Part shown: positions 49,063 through 56,074 of the stretch, in pieces
How positions within the stretch are numbered: the stretch's first letter is position 1
Layout of the letters: each line of letters opens with the position of its first letter
Source of the DNA: an uncultured Candidatus Saccharibacteria bacterium
GTDB taxonomy: Bacteria; Patescibacteriota; Saccharimonadia; Saccharimonadales; Saccharimonadaceae
NCBI GenBank assembly: GCA_938018005.1
Contig: CALIJG010000019.1
Coordinates: 124,001-188,000 of the forward strand
DNA length: 64,000 nt
Direction: 5' to 3'
Made by a program: the position numbers and the translations under genes
The notes under the pieces: model-generated
Told to the model about the DNA's origin: nothing
Seen by the model: the letters and a program-made list of their open reading frames with translations, nothing else
Databases searched by the model: none

Positions 49063-50304
49063 ATGCGCAGGAGAACGATCATTCGTCAACAACAAGCAGC
49101 CGAGCAGGCTTCACAACTCGAACTTTCGCCTATTACCGTGCGGAGTCGGCGTCCGCGACCACTGTATAAGTCATTATCGCCGGTACGGACATCGGCCTAT
49201 GTCGGGGTTTTTGTCCTGATTCTTTCGCTCGTTGCCATGAGCTACCAGCCAATTTTGGCAGAAAACACCGCTCTAGCCAGCGCTGCGCCCGTTAGTGCAA
49301 CACGCCAGACAGCAGCAACGCCATCGGCAGATGGGGTAGATCAGCTCGTTGCGACCAATGTTGCTACATCAATTGCTGAGAGCACAAACCTCCCTGTCAC
49401 CAACAACGTCGCCAACCTCTCGCAGTCGATTGCGGCAGAGAACTCGTTTACCCAAACGAGCGCCACGACGATCAACAAACCACAAATTGTCCAGCCAACA
49501 GCCGACAACCGTACCATCAAGAAATACACCACAGTTGCTGGCGATAGCGTGCCAAGCCTTGCCGATAAGTTCAAGATTAGCACGCAGACCATCAAGTGGG
49601 TAAACAAACTCACCAGTGATGCACTTGAGCCGGGCAAAGAGCTAACTATCTTGCCAGTCAATGGTATTCTTTACACCGTTAAGGATGGTGATACGCTCGA
49701 CAGCATCGCTGCTAAATACAAAGCAGATAAGAACCAGCTGACTCTCTACAACGACCTTGAGCTGACTTCTACCCCTGCTAAGGGTTCGCAGCTTATCATC
49801 CCTGATGGCTCGTTGCCAACAGAGGAGCAGCCAGGCTACGTAGCGCCACGCTCGGGTGCTGCTGCTCGTGCAGCCAGCGCAACAACTGGCACAAATAGCT
49901 ACAACGGCACTGGTGCCTACGGCGGTGCTGCTGGTACAGCTCATGCCTGGACAGGCGGCGGCGACGGCGGTGGCTACGCTTGGGGTAACTGTACTTTCTA
50001 CGCCTACGAGCGCCGTCTTGAGCTCGGCCGGCCTATTGGTCGCCAGTGGGGCAATGCTGCTACCTGGGCTAGCTTCGCTCGCGCATCTGGCTACGGTGTT
50101 GGTACAACGCCAGCTGTTGGTGCAGTGATGCAAAATGGTGGTGGGTATGGCCACGTTGCTATCGTCGAGAGTGTTAACCCTGGTGTTTCGGTCACCATTA
50201 GCGAGATGAACGGCTTCCGCTGGGGCGGTGGATTCAATCGCGTTGGCTTCGGTAACATCCCATGGAACGAAGCAGTCGGTGGTCGCTACCAGTACATCTA
50301 CTAA
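49063..50304 (+). CDS. LysM-CHAP peptidoglycan hydrolase
   Basis: Exported wall amidase or endopeptidase. A basic N-terminus and one membrane helix at about 45-65 precede a Thr/Ala/Ser-rich linker. Two LysM wall-binding domains follow: YTTVAGDSVPSLADKFKIS (about 153-200) and YTVKDGDTLDSIAAKYKAD (about 204-250). A Gly-rich linker leads to a CHAP domain with Cys310 in AWGNCTFYAYERR and His364 in YGHVAIVES, the catalytic pair. The protein ends with the domain. No clear ribosome site precedes the ATG at 49063. In an epibiont it might remodel its own wall or attack the host wall; sequence alone cannot tell. Confidence 0.93.
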   Translation: MRRRTIIRQQQAAEQASQLELSPITVRSRRPRPLYKSLSPVRTSAYVGVFVLILSLVAMSYQPILAENTALASAAPVSATRQTAATPSADGVDQLVATNVATSIAESTNLPVTNNVANLSQSIAAENSFTQTSATTINKPQIVQPTADNRTIKKYTTVAGDSVPSLADKFKISTQTIKWVNKLTSDALEPGKELTILPVNGILYTVKDGDTLDSIAAKYKADKNQLTLYNDLELTSTPAKGSQLIIPDGSLPTEEQPGYVAPRSGAAARAASATTGTNSYNGTGAYGGAAGTAHAWTGGGDGGGYAWGNCTFYAYERRLELGRPIGRQWGNAATWASFARASGYGVGTTPAVGAVMQNGGGYGHVAIVESVNPGVSVTISEMNGFRWGGGFNRVGFGNIPWNEAVGGRYQYIY

Positions 50305-50324
50305 TTCGATATACTAAGCCTTGT

Positions 50325-50354
50325 AAACACCTCTGTTGTCGCAGAGGTGTTTTT
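50325..50354 (+). terminator. Intrinsic terminator of the CHAP gene
   Basis: AAACACCTCTG (50325-50335) pairs perfectly with CAGAGGTGTTT (50342-50352), followed by TT. Confidence 0.88.
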
Positions 50355-50362
50355 GGTATACT
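50354..50362 (+). promoter_or_regulatory. Extended -10 box of obgE, leaderless
   Basis: TGG- or TTGG-preceded TATACT (50357-50362) starts right after the terminator and ends 9 nt before the ATG at 50372. Terminator and promoter nearly touch. Confidence 0.5.
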
Positions 50363-50371
50363 TAATAGTAT

Positions 50372-51748
50372 ATGTTTGTAGATACAGCAAAGGTAACAGT
50401 AGTAGCAGGTCGTGGTGGCGACGGTGCGGTGAGCTTTCGACATGAAATATACGTAGACAAAGGTGGACCCGATGGTGGAGATGGTGGTCGTGGTGGAGAC
50501 GTTGTATTTGTCGCGACGGAGCAGCTCAATACCTTGCTCAAGTTTCGCTACAGACCAGAGCTCAAGGCAGAGCCCGGTGTTGCGGGCGGTAAGAAGAAGA
50601 TGGCAGGTCGATCTGGTAAGCCACTGGTTGTTAAAGTGCCAGTAGGGACACTGGTGAAGCGAGATGGTATGGTGATTGCCGATCTCGCTGAGGCGGGGCA
50701 AGAGGCCGTCATTGCCAAGGGTGGCGATGGTGGCTTTGGTAATGCGCATTTTAAATCTAGTGTGCGTCAAACGCCGCGCATGGCCGAGCTGGGCGAAGCA
50801 GGGGAGAGCTTTGAAGCGGAACTGGAGCTGAAGTTACTGGCCGATGTTGGTTTGGTGGGCTTTCCTAATGCTGGTAAATCAACCTTCCTTAGCGTGGTGA
50901 GTAATGCCCGCCCGGAGATTGCGAATTATGAATTTACGACACTCACGCCTAACCTTGGTGTAGCCGATATTGATGATGGTTCGGTCCTGATTGCCGACAT
51001 TCCTGGCCTGATTGAGGGAGCGAGCGAAGGTAAAGGCCTGGGCGATGCCTTCTTGCGGCACGTCGAGCGGACGGCTGTACTCCTCCATCTTGTTGATGTA
51101 TATAGCAATGATGTAGCCGAGCGCTATCAAGCGATTCGTCACGAGCTGCAGCAATACAGCACCGAGCTAGCTCGGCGGCCAGAGGTGGTGGTGCTAACGA
51201 AGTGTGATGGGCTCGATGACGATATTGTCCAGATGCAGATAGATAGCTTGCGTCAGGTAGTTGACAAAGCAACGCCTATTTTTGCAATTTCCTCGATTGC
51301 ACATCAGGGAGTCGTTGATGTGCTGCGAGCTTTACGCCAGATAGTAATAGCGGCGCGGGCGGCCGAGGCGGCAGCCGAAGAGGATGATGATTTTGCTGAT
51401 GGTGAAGAGCTTGCGACCATTACACTCGGTAGCCAAGCTAAGGCCGATGCTTGGGCAGTGCAGCAATTGCAGGGGTGTGCGGCGCAGCAGTGTGCCGAGG
51501 CGGCAGTAGAGAGCGGCCTCACTGACCCACGAGAGGATGGCGGGATGCCGCGGGTCTTTGCTGTGTCTGGCCAAAAGCTCGAGAAATTTGCTCGCCGCAC
51601 GAACTTCGCCCAGTTTGAGGCAGTCAATCGCCTGCGTGATATCATGAAGCGCCTCGGTGTTACGCATGAGCTCATCCGTCAAGGAGCAGAGGGCGACAGC
51701 ATCGTGCAGATTGGCGATAGTCAGCCGTTTCCGCTGGTGGAGCAATAA
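50372..51748 (+). CDS. obgE: Obg-family GTPase
   Basis: Essential ribosome-associated GTPase that monitors large-subunit assembly and the energy state. The Gly-rich Obg domain (VVAGRGGDGAVSFRHE, KGGPDGGDGGRGGDVVF) fills residues 1-157. The G domain has G1 GFPNAGKSTFLS, G2 TTLTPNLG, G3 ADIPGLIEGASEG, and G4 TKCD. A C-terminal OCT domain is present (FEAVNRLRDIMKRLGVTHEL ... GDSIVQIGD). Between G and OCT lies an acidic/Ala-rich insert of about 60 residues (AEAAAEEDDDFADGEEL). Total 458 residues. It has its own leaderless promoter and a strong terminator. Confidence 0.95.
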   Translation: MFVDTAKVTVVAGRGGDGAVSFRHEIYVDKGGPDGGDGGRGGDVVFVATEQLNTLLKFRYRPELKAEPGVAGGKKKMAGRSGKPLVVKVPVGTLVKRDGMVIADLAEAGQEAVIAKGGDGGFGNAHFKSSVRQTPRMAELGEAGESFEAELELKLLADVGLVGFPNAGKSTFLSVVSNARPEIANYEFTTLTPNLGVADIDDGSVLIADIPGLIEGASEGKGLGDAFLRHVERTAVLLHLVDVYSNDVAERYQAIRHELQQYSTELARRPEVVVLTKCDGLDDDIVQMQIDSLRQVVDKATPIFAISSIAHQGVVDVLRALRQIVIAARAAEAAAEEDDDFADGEELATITLGSQAKADAWAVQQLQGCAAQQCAEAAVESGLTDPREDGGMPRVFAVSGQKLEKFARRTNFAQFEAVNRLRDIMKRLGVTHELIRQGAEGDSIVQIGDSQPFPLVEQ

Positions 51749-51770
51749 AATATAGTAATATCAATCATAT

Positions 51771-51801
51771 AATATGCCACCTCTGTGCGAGGTGGTATAT
51801 T
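51771..51801. terminator. Bidirectional terminator between obgE and the 51822 gene
   Basis: 13-bp stem with one G-T pair (51771-51783 with 51789-51801) around loop TGTGC; AT-rich at both ends, so it works for both converging genes. Confidence 0.82.
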
Positions 51802-51821
51802 TGCTATAAAGCGCCAGCTTC

Positions 51822-52601
51822 CTATGCTTCAATATCATCGTCGTTGGCTGCTGCTCCGCTATTGTGGGTATAGTGGAATACCTCGAGCGCAGTACCTAGG
51901 CTATTGATTGATTGCTCTGCACTTTCTGCTTTAACGTGCATTATATCGGCTATGTCGGCAATCTTGTCAAGAGACGCTGACATACTGCCGAGCATCTCCT
52001 GCATTCCACGTTGCAGCTGCTGGGCAAATGCTTCCTCGTATTCCTTATAATTTGGGTCTTCCTCATCCTTCTCATGGTAGCGCCATTGGTCGGCTTTTTC
52101 CTTCAATTCATCGAACAGGGTGCGGAGCGTGTCAGTATGGTAGCCAAGTGTATCAACACCATCATGGCCAGTTCCGTGAGCACCGAGCTCCTTGAAATTG
52201 ATATCGGCATCGCTACAGCACTTCTGTGCATCAGTAAGAAATGTAGCAAATGCAGTATTGTTGCTATCATCTGATTTTTCTGTTTCAGTAGACTCTGTAT
52301 CTAGATCAGTCGCTTGGTTTGTATGAGTTGTCTCGTCATCAGTTGATGCTGTATCCTTGCTAGCTTTATCTTCTGTTTCTCTTGCAAGGACATCAAGCTG
52401 GTCGCGTACAGTCTGCAGCAGTGCATCAAATTCTTCATAGAGATCTTTACTCTTTGCGCTGAGTAATGATTCGATGTGGCTAACATCATCCTCAAAAAGG
52501 GCATCATAATAATCAATATATGCCACCATATCATCAAGATATTGTGGGTCTTTGCTGTGTGCGTTTATCTCTCTTACTTTAATCACTAGACTACCAACCA
52601 T
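51822..52601 (-). CDS. Acidic helical protein of unknown function (259 aa)
   Basis: Unrecognised, very acidic protein. Residues 1-75 are helical (DDMVAYIDYYDALFEDDVSHIESLL), 76-120 are a Thr/Asp/Glu-rich linker (DTASTDDETTHTNQATD), and 140-240 is a second helical part (LGYHTDTLRTLFDELKEKADQW, GMQEMLGSMSASLDKIADIAD, SAEQSINSLGTALEVF) with coiled-coil character. It lacks the central Trp-x-Gly of WXG100 proteins. It overlaps the small membrane protein gene upstream by 16 nt, so the two form an operon; a secreted or membrane-associated helical bundle is one possibility. Confidence 0.72.
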   Translation of the reverse strand: MVGSLVIKVREINAHSKDPQYLDDMVAYIDYYDALFEDDVSHIESLLSAKSKDLYEEFDALLQTVRDQLDVLARETEDKASKDTASTDDETTHTNQATDLDTESTETEKSDDSNNTAFATFLTDAQKCCSDADINFKELGAHGTGHDGVDTLGYHTDTLRTLFDELKEKADQWRYHEKDEEDPNYKEYEEAFAQQLQRGMQEMLGSMSASLDKIADIADIMHVKAESAEQSINSLGTALEVFHYTHNSGAAANDDDIEA

Positions 52602-52867
52602 GTCTGGTTTTTCTTCCGTACTTTATCGGCATACTCTTTGATAACCGGTGCGCGGTCGACCAGCTTAGTGATACTTGTAATGAGTTGTTCGGGCAGCTGG
52701 TTCTCATGCGACGGCTCATTATGCGGTAAGTCGCGTGGGTCACTATTGCCTTGGGGAGGGAGGTTGTTGTTTTTTCTCATGCCTTTACTGTAGCACATAG
52801 TGGCAAAATATGGTAATAAATAGAGCAATAGTGCGAAGATGAACCATATAAGACCATAATCGCGCAC
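52586..52867 (-). CDS. Small membrane protein (93 aa), operon partner of the acidic protein
   Basis: One transmembrane helix near the N-terminus (YGLIWFIFALLLYLLPYFATMCY), then a polar, Pro/Asn-rich segment and a basic helical end (IKEYADKVRKKNQTW). It starts with GTG at 52867 and its 3' end overlaps the acidic helical protein by 16 nt. It is divergent from exonuclease I, only 28 bp away, with overlapping -10 boxes. It may anchor its partner to the membrane; this is inference from gene order. No family is recognised. Confidence 0.65.
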   Translation of the reverse strand: MRDYGLIWFIFALLLYLLPYFATMCYSKGMRKNNNLPPQGNSDPRDLPHNEPSHENQLPEQLITSITKLVDRAPVIKEYADKVRKKNQTWLVV

Positions 52868-52883
52868 AATGAGTGTAATTTGC

Positions 52884-52892
52884 TATACTATA
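52884..52892. promoter_or_regulatory. Overlapping divergent -10 boxes
   Basis: TATACTATACC (from 52884) gives TATACT for the forward gene (52884-52889, extended by TGC, 6 nt before its ATG) and TATAGT for the reverse gene (52887-52892). Both promoters could not be open at once. Confidence 0.45.
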
Positions 52893-52895
52893 CCT

Positions 52896-54308
52896 ATGGC
52901 ACAAACATTCTTTTTCTACGACCTTGAGACGAGTGGCTTTCGGGCACAGACGGATCGGATTATGCAGTTTGCCGGGCAGCGGACGGATATGGATTTGCAG
53001 CCGATTGGCGAGCCATATAACTTCCTCGTGACGCTCAGTGACGATACCTTGCCAAGCCCCGATGCCCTGATGGTGACTGGCATCACGCCGCAGAAGACGC
53101 TAGAGGAGGGCTATAGCGAGGCAGAATGTGCGCGGATGGTGAGCGAAGAGATCTTCACGCCAGGGACGATCGCTGTGGGGTTCAACAATGTGCGCTTTGA
53201 CGATGAGTTTATCCGCCATTTGCTGTGGCGGAACTTTTATGATCCATATGAGTGGAGTTGGAAGGATGAGCGGAGCCGCTGGGATATGCTTGATGTCGTG
53301 CGGCTGACGCGGGCGCTGCGGCCAGATGGCATTGAGTGGCCAATGGATGCGAATGGTCAGCCTACCAACCGTCTGGAGCTCATTACTAAAGCTAACGGCA
53401 TTGCACACGACAATGCACACGATGCCTTCGCCGATGTAGCAGCGCTGATAGAAGTAACGAAGCTAGTAAAGCGCGCTCAGCCTCAGCTCTTTGACTATCT
53501 CCTTGCGATGCGCGACAAGAGGGCAGTGCAGCGGCTCGTCAATCTCGAGACGAAGCAGCCCTTCGTCTATACCAGTGGCCGCTACGATAAGCAACATGCC
53601 AAGACGACCGTCGCTTTCCCGCTAGCCCCAGCACCCAATAGCAATGTCTTGGTCTATGACCTGCGCTACGACCCAACGCCGTTTGTAAACCTAAGCCAGC
53701 AGGAGCTTGCTAAGAAAATCTTTGCCACCTGGGAAGAGCGCCAAGCCGATGGCTTTGTGGCGCTACCTATCAAACCATTGCAATACAATCGTTGCCCAGC
53801 CGTTGCACCACTTGGTGTGCTAGAGCAGGGCAATGGCTGGAATAAGATCCATCTCGAAGCGGCCACTGTGGCGCGCCACCGTGATATTCTTCTTCGCCAT
53901 CCCGACTTTGCTGAGAAGCTCCGCACACTCTATGAGAAAAAACGTGAGTACAAAAAATCGACCGACCCCGAAGGGCAGCTCTACGACAGCTTCGTCTCGG
54001 ATGCAGACAAGACGCACATCGCTGCAGTGCGCAGTGCCGATGCCAAGGCGCTGGCAGACTTCCACCCGGCCTTTCGCGATGAGCGCCTGCCTGAGCTGCT
54101 ACTCCACTACAAGGCGCGTAGTTTCCCACAGAGCCTCAGTGATGATGAGCAAGCCCAGTGGGAGCAATGGCGGAACACCCACCTGCAGGCCCAGCTGCCG
54201 AGCTTTATGGCATCATTGCAGCGCTTGGCCAAGGCAGGTACGGCAGATGAGTTTATATTGCAGGAGCTGCAGCTGTGGCTCGAGGCAGTGATACCGGTGG
54301 GTGAGTAG
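52896..54308 (+). CDS. sbcB: Exodeoxyribonuclease I
   Basis: 3'-5' single-strand DNA exonuclease of the DEDDh class that acts in recombination and mismatch repair. The exonuclease domain shows FFFYDLETSGF (D, E), VGFNNVRFDDEFIRHL (D) and HDNAHDAFADVAALI (H, D). The ExoI-specific SH3-like and C-terminal parts follow (AKTTVAFPLAPAPN, VNLSQQELAKKIFATWEE, RCPAVAPLGVLEQG). Length from the ATG at 52896 is 470 residues, matching E. coli ExoI (about 475). It has a leaderless start. Intact sbcB is mostly known from Gammaproteobacteria, so its presence in a reduced genome is notable. Confidence 0.93.
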   Translation: MAQTFFFYDLETSGFRAQTDRIMQFAGQRTDMDLQPIGEPYNFLVTLSDDTLPSPDALMVTGITPQKTLEEGYSEAECARMVSEEIFTPGTIAVGFNNVRFDDEFIRHLLWRNFYDPYEWSWKDERSRWDMLDVVRLTRALRPDGIEWPMDANGQPTNRLELITKANGIAHDNAHDAFADVAALIEVTKLVKRAQPQLFDYLLAMRDKRAVQRLVNLETKQPFVYTSGRYDKQHAKTTVAFPLAPAPNSNVLVYDLRYDPTPFVNLSQQELAKKIFATWEERQADGFVALPIKPLQYNRCPAVAPLGVLEQGNGWNKIHLEAATVARHRDILLRHPDFAEKLRTLYEKKREYKKSTDPEGQLYDSFVSDADKTHIAAVRSADAKALADFHPAFRDERLPELLLHYKARSFPQSLSDDEQAQWEQWRNTHLQAQLPSFMASLQRLAKAGTADEFILQELQLWLEAVIPVGE

Positions 54309-54566
54309 AAAAGCCTAAGTGCTAAGAATCTCTTTTCTCTCCATTAGTTCTCTACTATTTCATTTGAGTAGAGTAAGAAGCTGGTTGTCTAATCAGCTTT
54401 CAACCTGAGCAGCCACTCGTCAGTGAATGCCGACTCTTGTAATATTCTTGAGGAGAAAGCGGCGGGGAAGAGAGCCACGAAAATTGGTGGGTAGCTTTGT
54501 GGATTAAACAGAAGAAGCGTTATATAACGATAAATTTTAAGACACTTAACTGCAAGAGCGTAGATA
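54309..54566. other. Convergent intergenic region with hairpins
   Basis: CTCTACT (54350-54356) and AGTAGAG (54367-54373) form a 7-bp stem, followed by AAGCTG/CAGCTT. No clear U-tract and no gene. Confidence 0.4.
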
Positions 54567-54998
54567 TTAGTTAGCCTGTCGAAGACGCTGGCAGCGTGGG
54601 CAAATCCCTTGAATTTCGAACGTGTGCGAGGGCTCGGCGAGGTGATAAGCCTGGGCGATTGCCGCGATTAGCCGCTCGATCTCCTCATTCTCGGCAATGT
54701 CAATCACTCGCCCACAGCGGCGGCACGTTGCGTGGTGATGATGACGAATAAAGACATCGGTCAGCTCAAGCTGGTACTTCCAACCAATCGGTAGTCGCTG
54801 GGCAATGCCAAGCTGCTCAAACAGCTCTACGCAGCGGTACACACTCACGCGGTCGGCCACGGTAGTGTACTCGGCAAGCTGGCGCATCGTGCACGGCCCG
54901 TGCTGGTAGAGAGCACAAAATACTGCCCGCCGCACAGTAGTTACACGGTAATGACGCTGGCGCAAGATAGTGGCAAATAGCTCGAGCGAATCATCCAT
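54567..54998 (-). CDS. Fur-family regulator, probably Zur-like
   Basis: Metal-responsive repressor of 143 residues. A winged-helix DNA-binding domain (residues 1-80: RHYRVTTVRRAVFCALYQHG, MRQLAEYTTVADRVSVYRCVE) is followed by the Fur dimerisation domain with a His run (86-89, RHHHHA) and two CxxC pairs, Cys92/Cys95 and Cys133/Cys136, the structural zinc site. The neighbour genes (COG0523 GTPase) favour zinc rather than iron, but the metal cannot be read directly. The ATG at 54998 is 9 nt past a TACACT box (55008-55013). The palindrome at 55018-55040 lies just upstream, so autorepression is likely. Confidence 0.9.
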   Translation of the reverse strand: MDDSLELFATILRQRHYRVTTVRRAVFCALYQHGPCTMRQLAEYTTVADRVSVYRCVELFEQLGIAQRLPIGWKYQLELTDVFIRHHHHATCRRCGRVIDIAENEEIERLIAAIAQAYHLAEPSHTFEIQGICPRCQRLRQAN

Positions 54999-55007
54999 AT
55001 GAGCAAT

Positions 55008-55013
55008 AGTGTA
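55008..55013 (-). promoter_or_regulatory. -10 box of the Fur-family gene, leaderless
   Basis: TACACT on the reverse strand, preceded by TGC, ends 9 nt before the ATG at 54998. Confidence 0.5.
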
Positions 55014-55017
55014 GCAC

Positions 55018-55040
55018 TTATTGCAACAAATTTGCAATAA
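55018..55040. promoter_or_regulatory. Palindromic operator for the Fur/Zur-like regulator
   Basis: Perfect 9-5-9 inverted repeat, TTATTGCAA-N5-TTGCAATAA. It lies upstream of both divergent -10 boxes (55008-55013 reverse, 55056-55061 forward), in the -35 zone of each, where a bound dimer would block both promoters. Size and symmetry fit Fur-family boxes. Confidence 0.72.
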
Positions 55041-55055
55041 TCTAAGAATCTCTCG

Positions 55056-55061
55056 TATCAT
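55056..55061 (+). promoter_or_regulatory. -10 box of the SDR-like gene, leaderless
   Basis: TATCAT ends 7 nt before the ATG at 55069. Confidence 0.4.
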
Positions 55062-55068
55062 ACGACCC

Positions 55069-55947
55069 ATGACACAGCAACCACTTATTATGATCACTGG
55101 CGCAAAAGTGACGCCAGCCAAGCGGCACTTTACCTCGCAGTTTGGACAAATCGAGTATCTGACCTATCAAGGGCAACACTATAAAATGAACGCTGCCGCT
55201 GGCGCTGTGAAGCAGCTTGCTGGGCAGTATGAGCTTTTGGTCGTAGGATACCAACCAGATGATGCGGCAATCTTTGCCGAGACGTGCGGCCTACCAACCG
55301 ACCGTTTTATCCCAGCTGACCTGCGCCGCGCAGCTGACATCGAGCGGACCGCGAGCCAGGCAGCAGCTCTCCAGCAAGAGCTGGATGTACCACTCTACGT
55401 TGTACACTATGGCGGGGCATCGGATACCAAGGCGGCATTACCACACGATAGTCTCCTTGCCCATACCTGGGACATGGAGGCGGCGGCTATCCCTGATTTG
55501 GTAGAAAATAATTGCGTCACATTGGTCAAACTGTTGCAAGCACTGCGTCAGCACGGGGTATTTGCCCGCCAACCATACACCAAGGTTATGAGTATCACGG
55601 CCGCGGCGGCAGTGCGCGCCAAGGCTCATCTTGGCCTGGATGTAGCCCAGAAAGCGGCTGGCCATGGCTTGCTGCGTTCAATAGCCCTCGATCTTACGCC
55701 AGAGAATATCTTTATCACTGAGATCATGCCAGGCAGTACCGACACTGGATTTTTTGACAACGACTACACGATGGATGAGGCGATCCGCGTCACACGCGAC
55801 CTTGGCTATGACAAAACGCCAGAGACGTATCCACTCTTTACAGCTGAGCAAATCGGTGATGCGGTGAAGTATGTCATCACTGCGCAGTGCAATGTGCGCG
55901 AGATAGCCCTCTTGCCGTATGGACAGTTCCCACATCTTGGCGCGTAG
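55069..55947 (+). CDS. SDR-like Rossmann-fold protein, active site degenerate
   Basis: Resembles short-chain dehydrogenases/reductases: LIMITGAKVTPAKRHF at the start, VVHYGGASDTKAAL in the NAG-like position, a helix VENNCVTLVKLLQALRQ, KVMSITAAAAVRAKAHLGLDVAQK and MPGSTDTGFF. The catalytic YxxxK is DVAQK here, with Asp for Tyr, and the TGxxxGxG cofactor motif is changed, so normal redox chemistry is doubtful. It may bind a nucleotide or metal instead. It faces the Fur-family gene across a shared operator and precedes the COG0523 gene, so a role in metal limitation is inferred. Start at 55069 is leaderless; 292 residues. Confidence 0.75.
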   Translation: MTQQPLIMITGAKVTPAKRHFTSQFGQIEYLTYQGQHYKMNAAAGAVKQLAGQYELLVVGYQPDDAAIFAETCGLPTDRFIPADLRRAADIERTASQAAALQQELDVPLYVVHYGGASDTKAALPHDSLLAHTWDMEAAAIPDLVENNCVTLVKLLQALRQHGVFARQPYTKVMSITAAAAVRAKAHLGLDVAQKAAGHGLLRSIALDLTPENIFITEIMPGSTDTGFFDNDYTMDEAIRVTRDLGYDKTPETYPLFTAEQIGDAVKYVITAQCNVREIALLPYGQFPHLGA

Positions 55948-56074
55948 TTGGCCGTACGTGTGGCTTTTGGCTCTTTGCTCTGTAATAAACCTGCAATACT
56001 CGTGGTACAGCATTATAAAGAGTCGTGTTACGGGGGTTGCTAACACATAATAAGAATAATCATAAGGAGAAATA

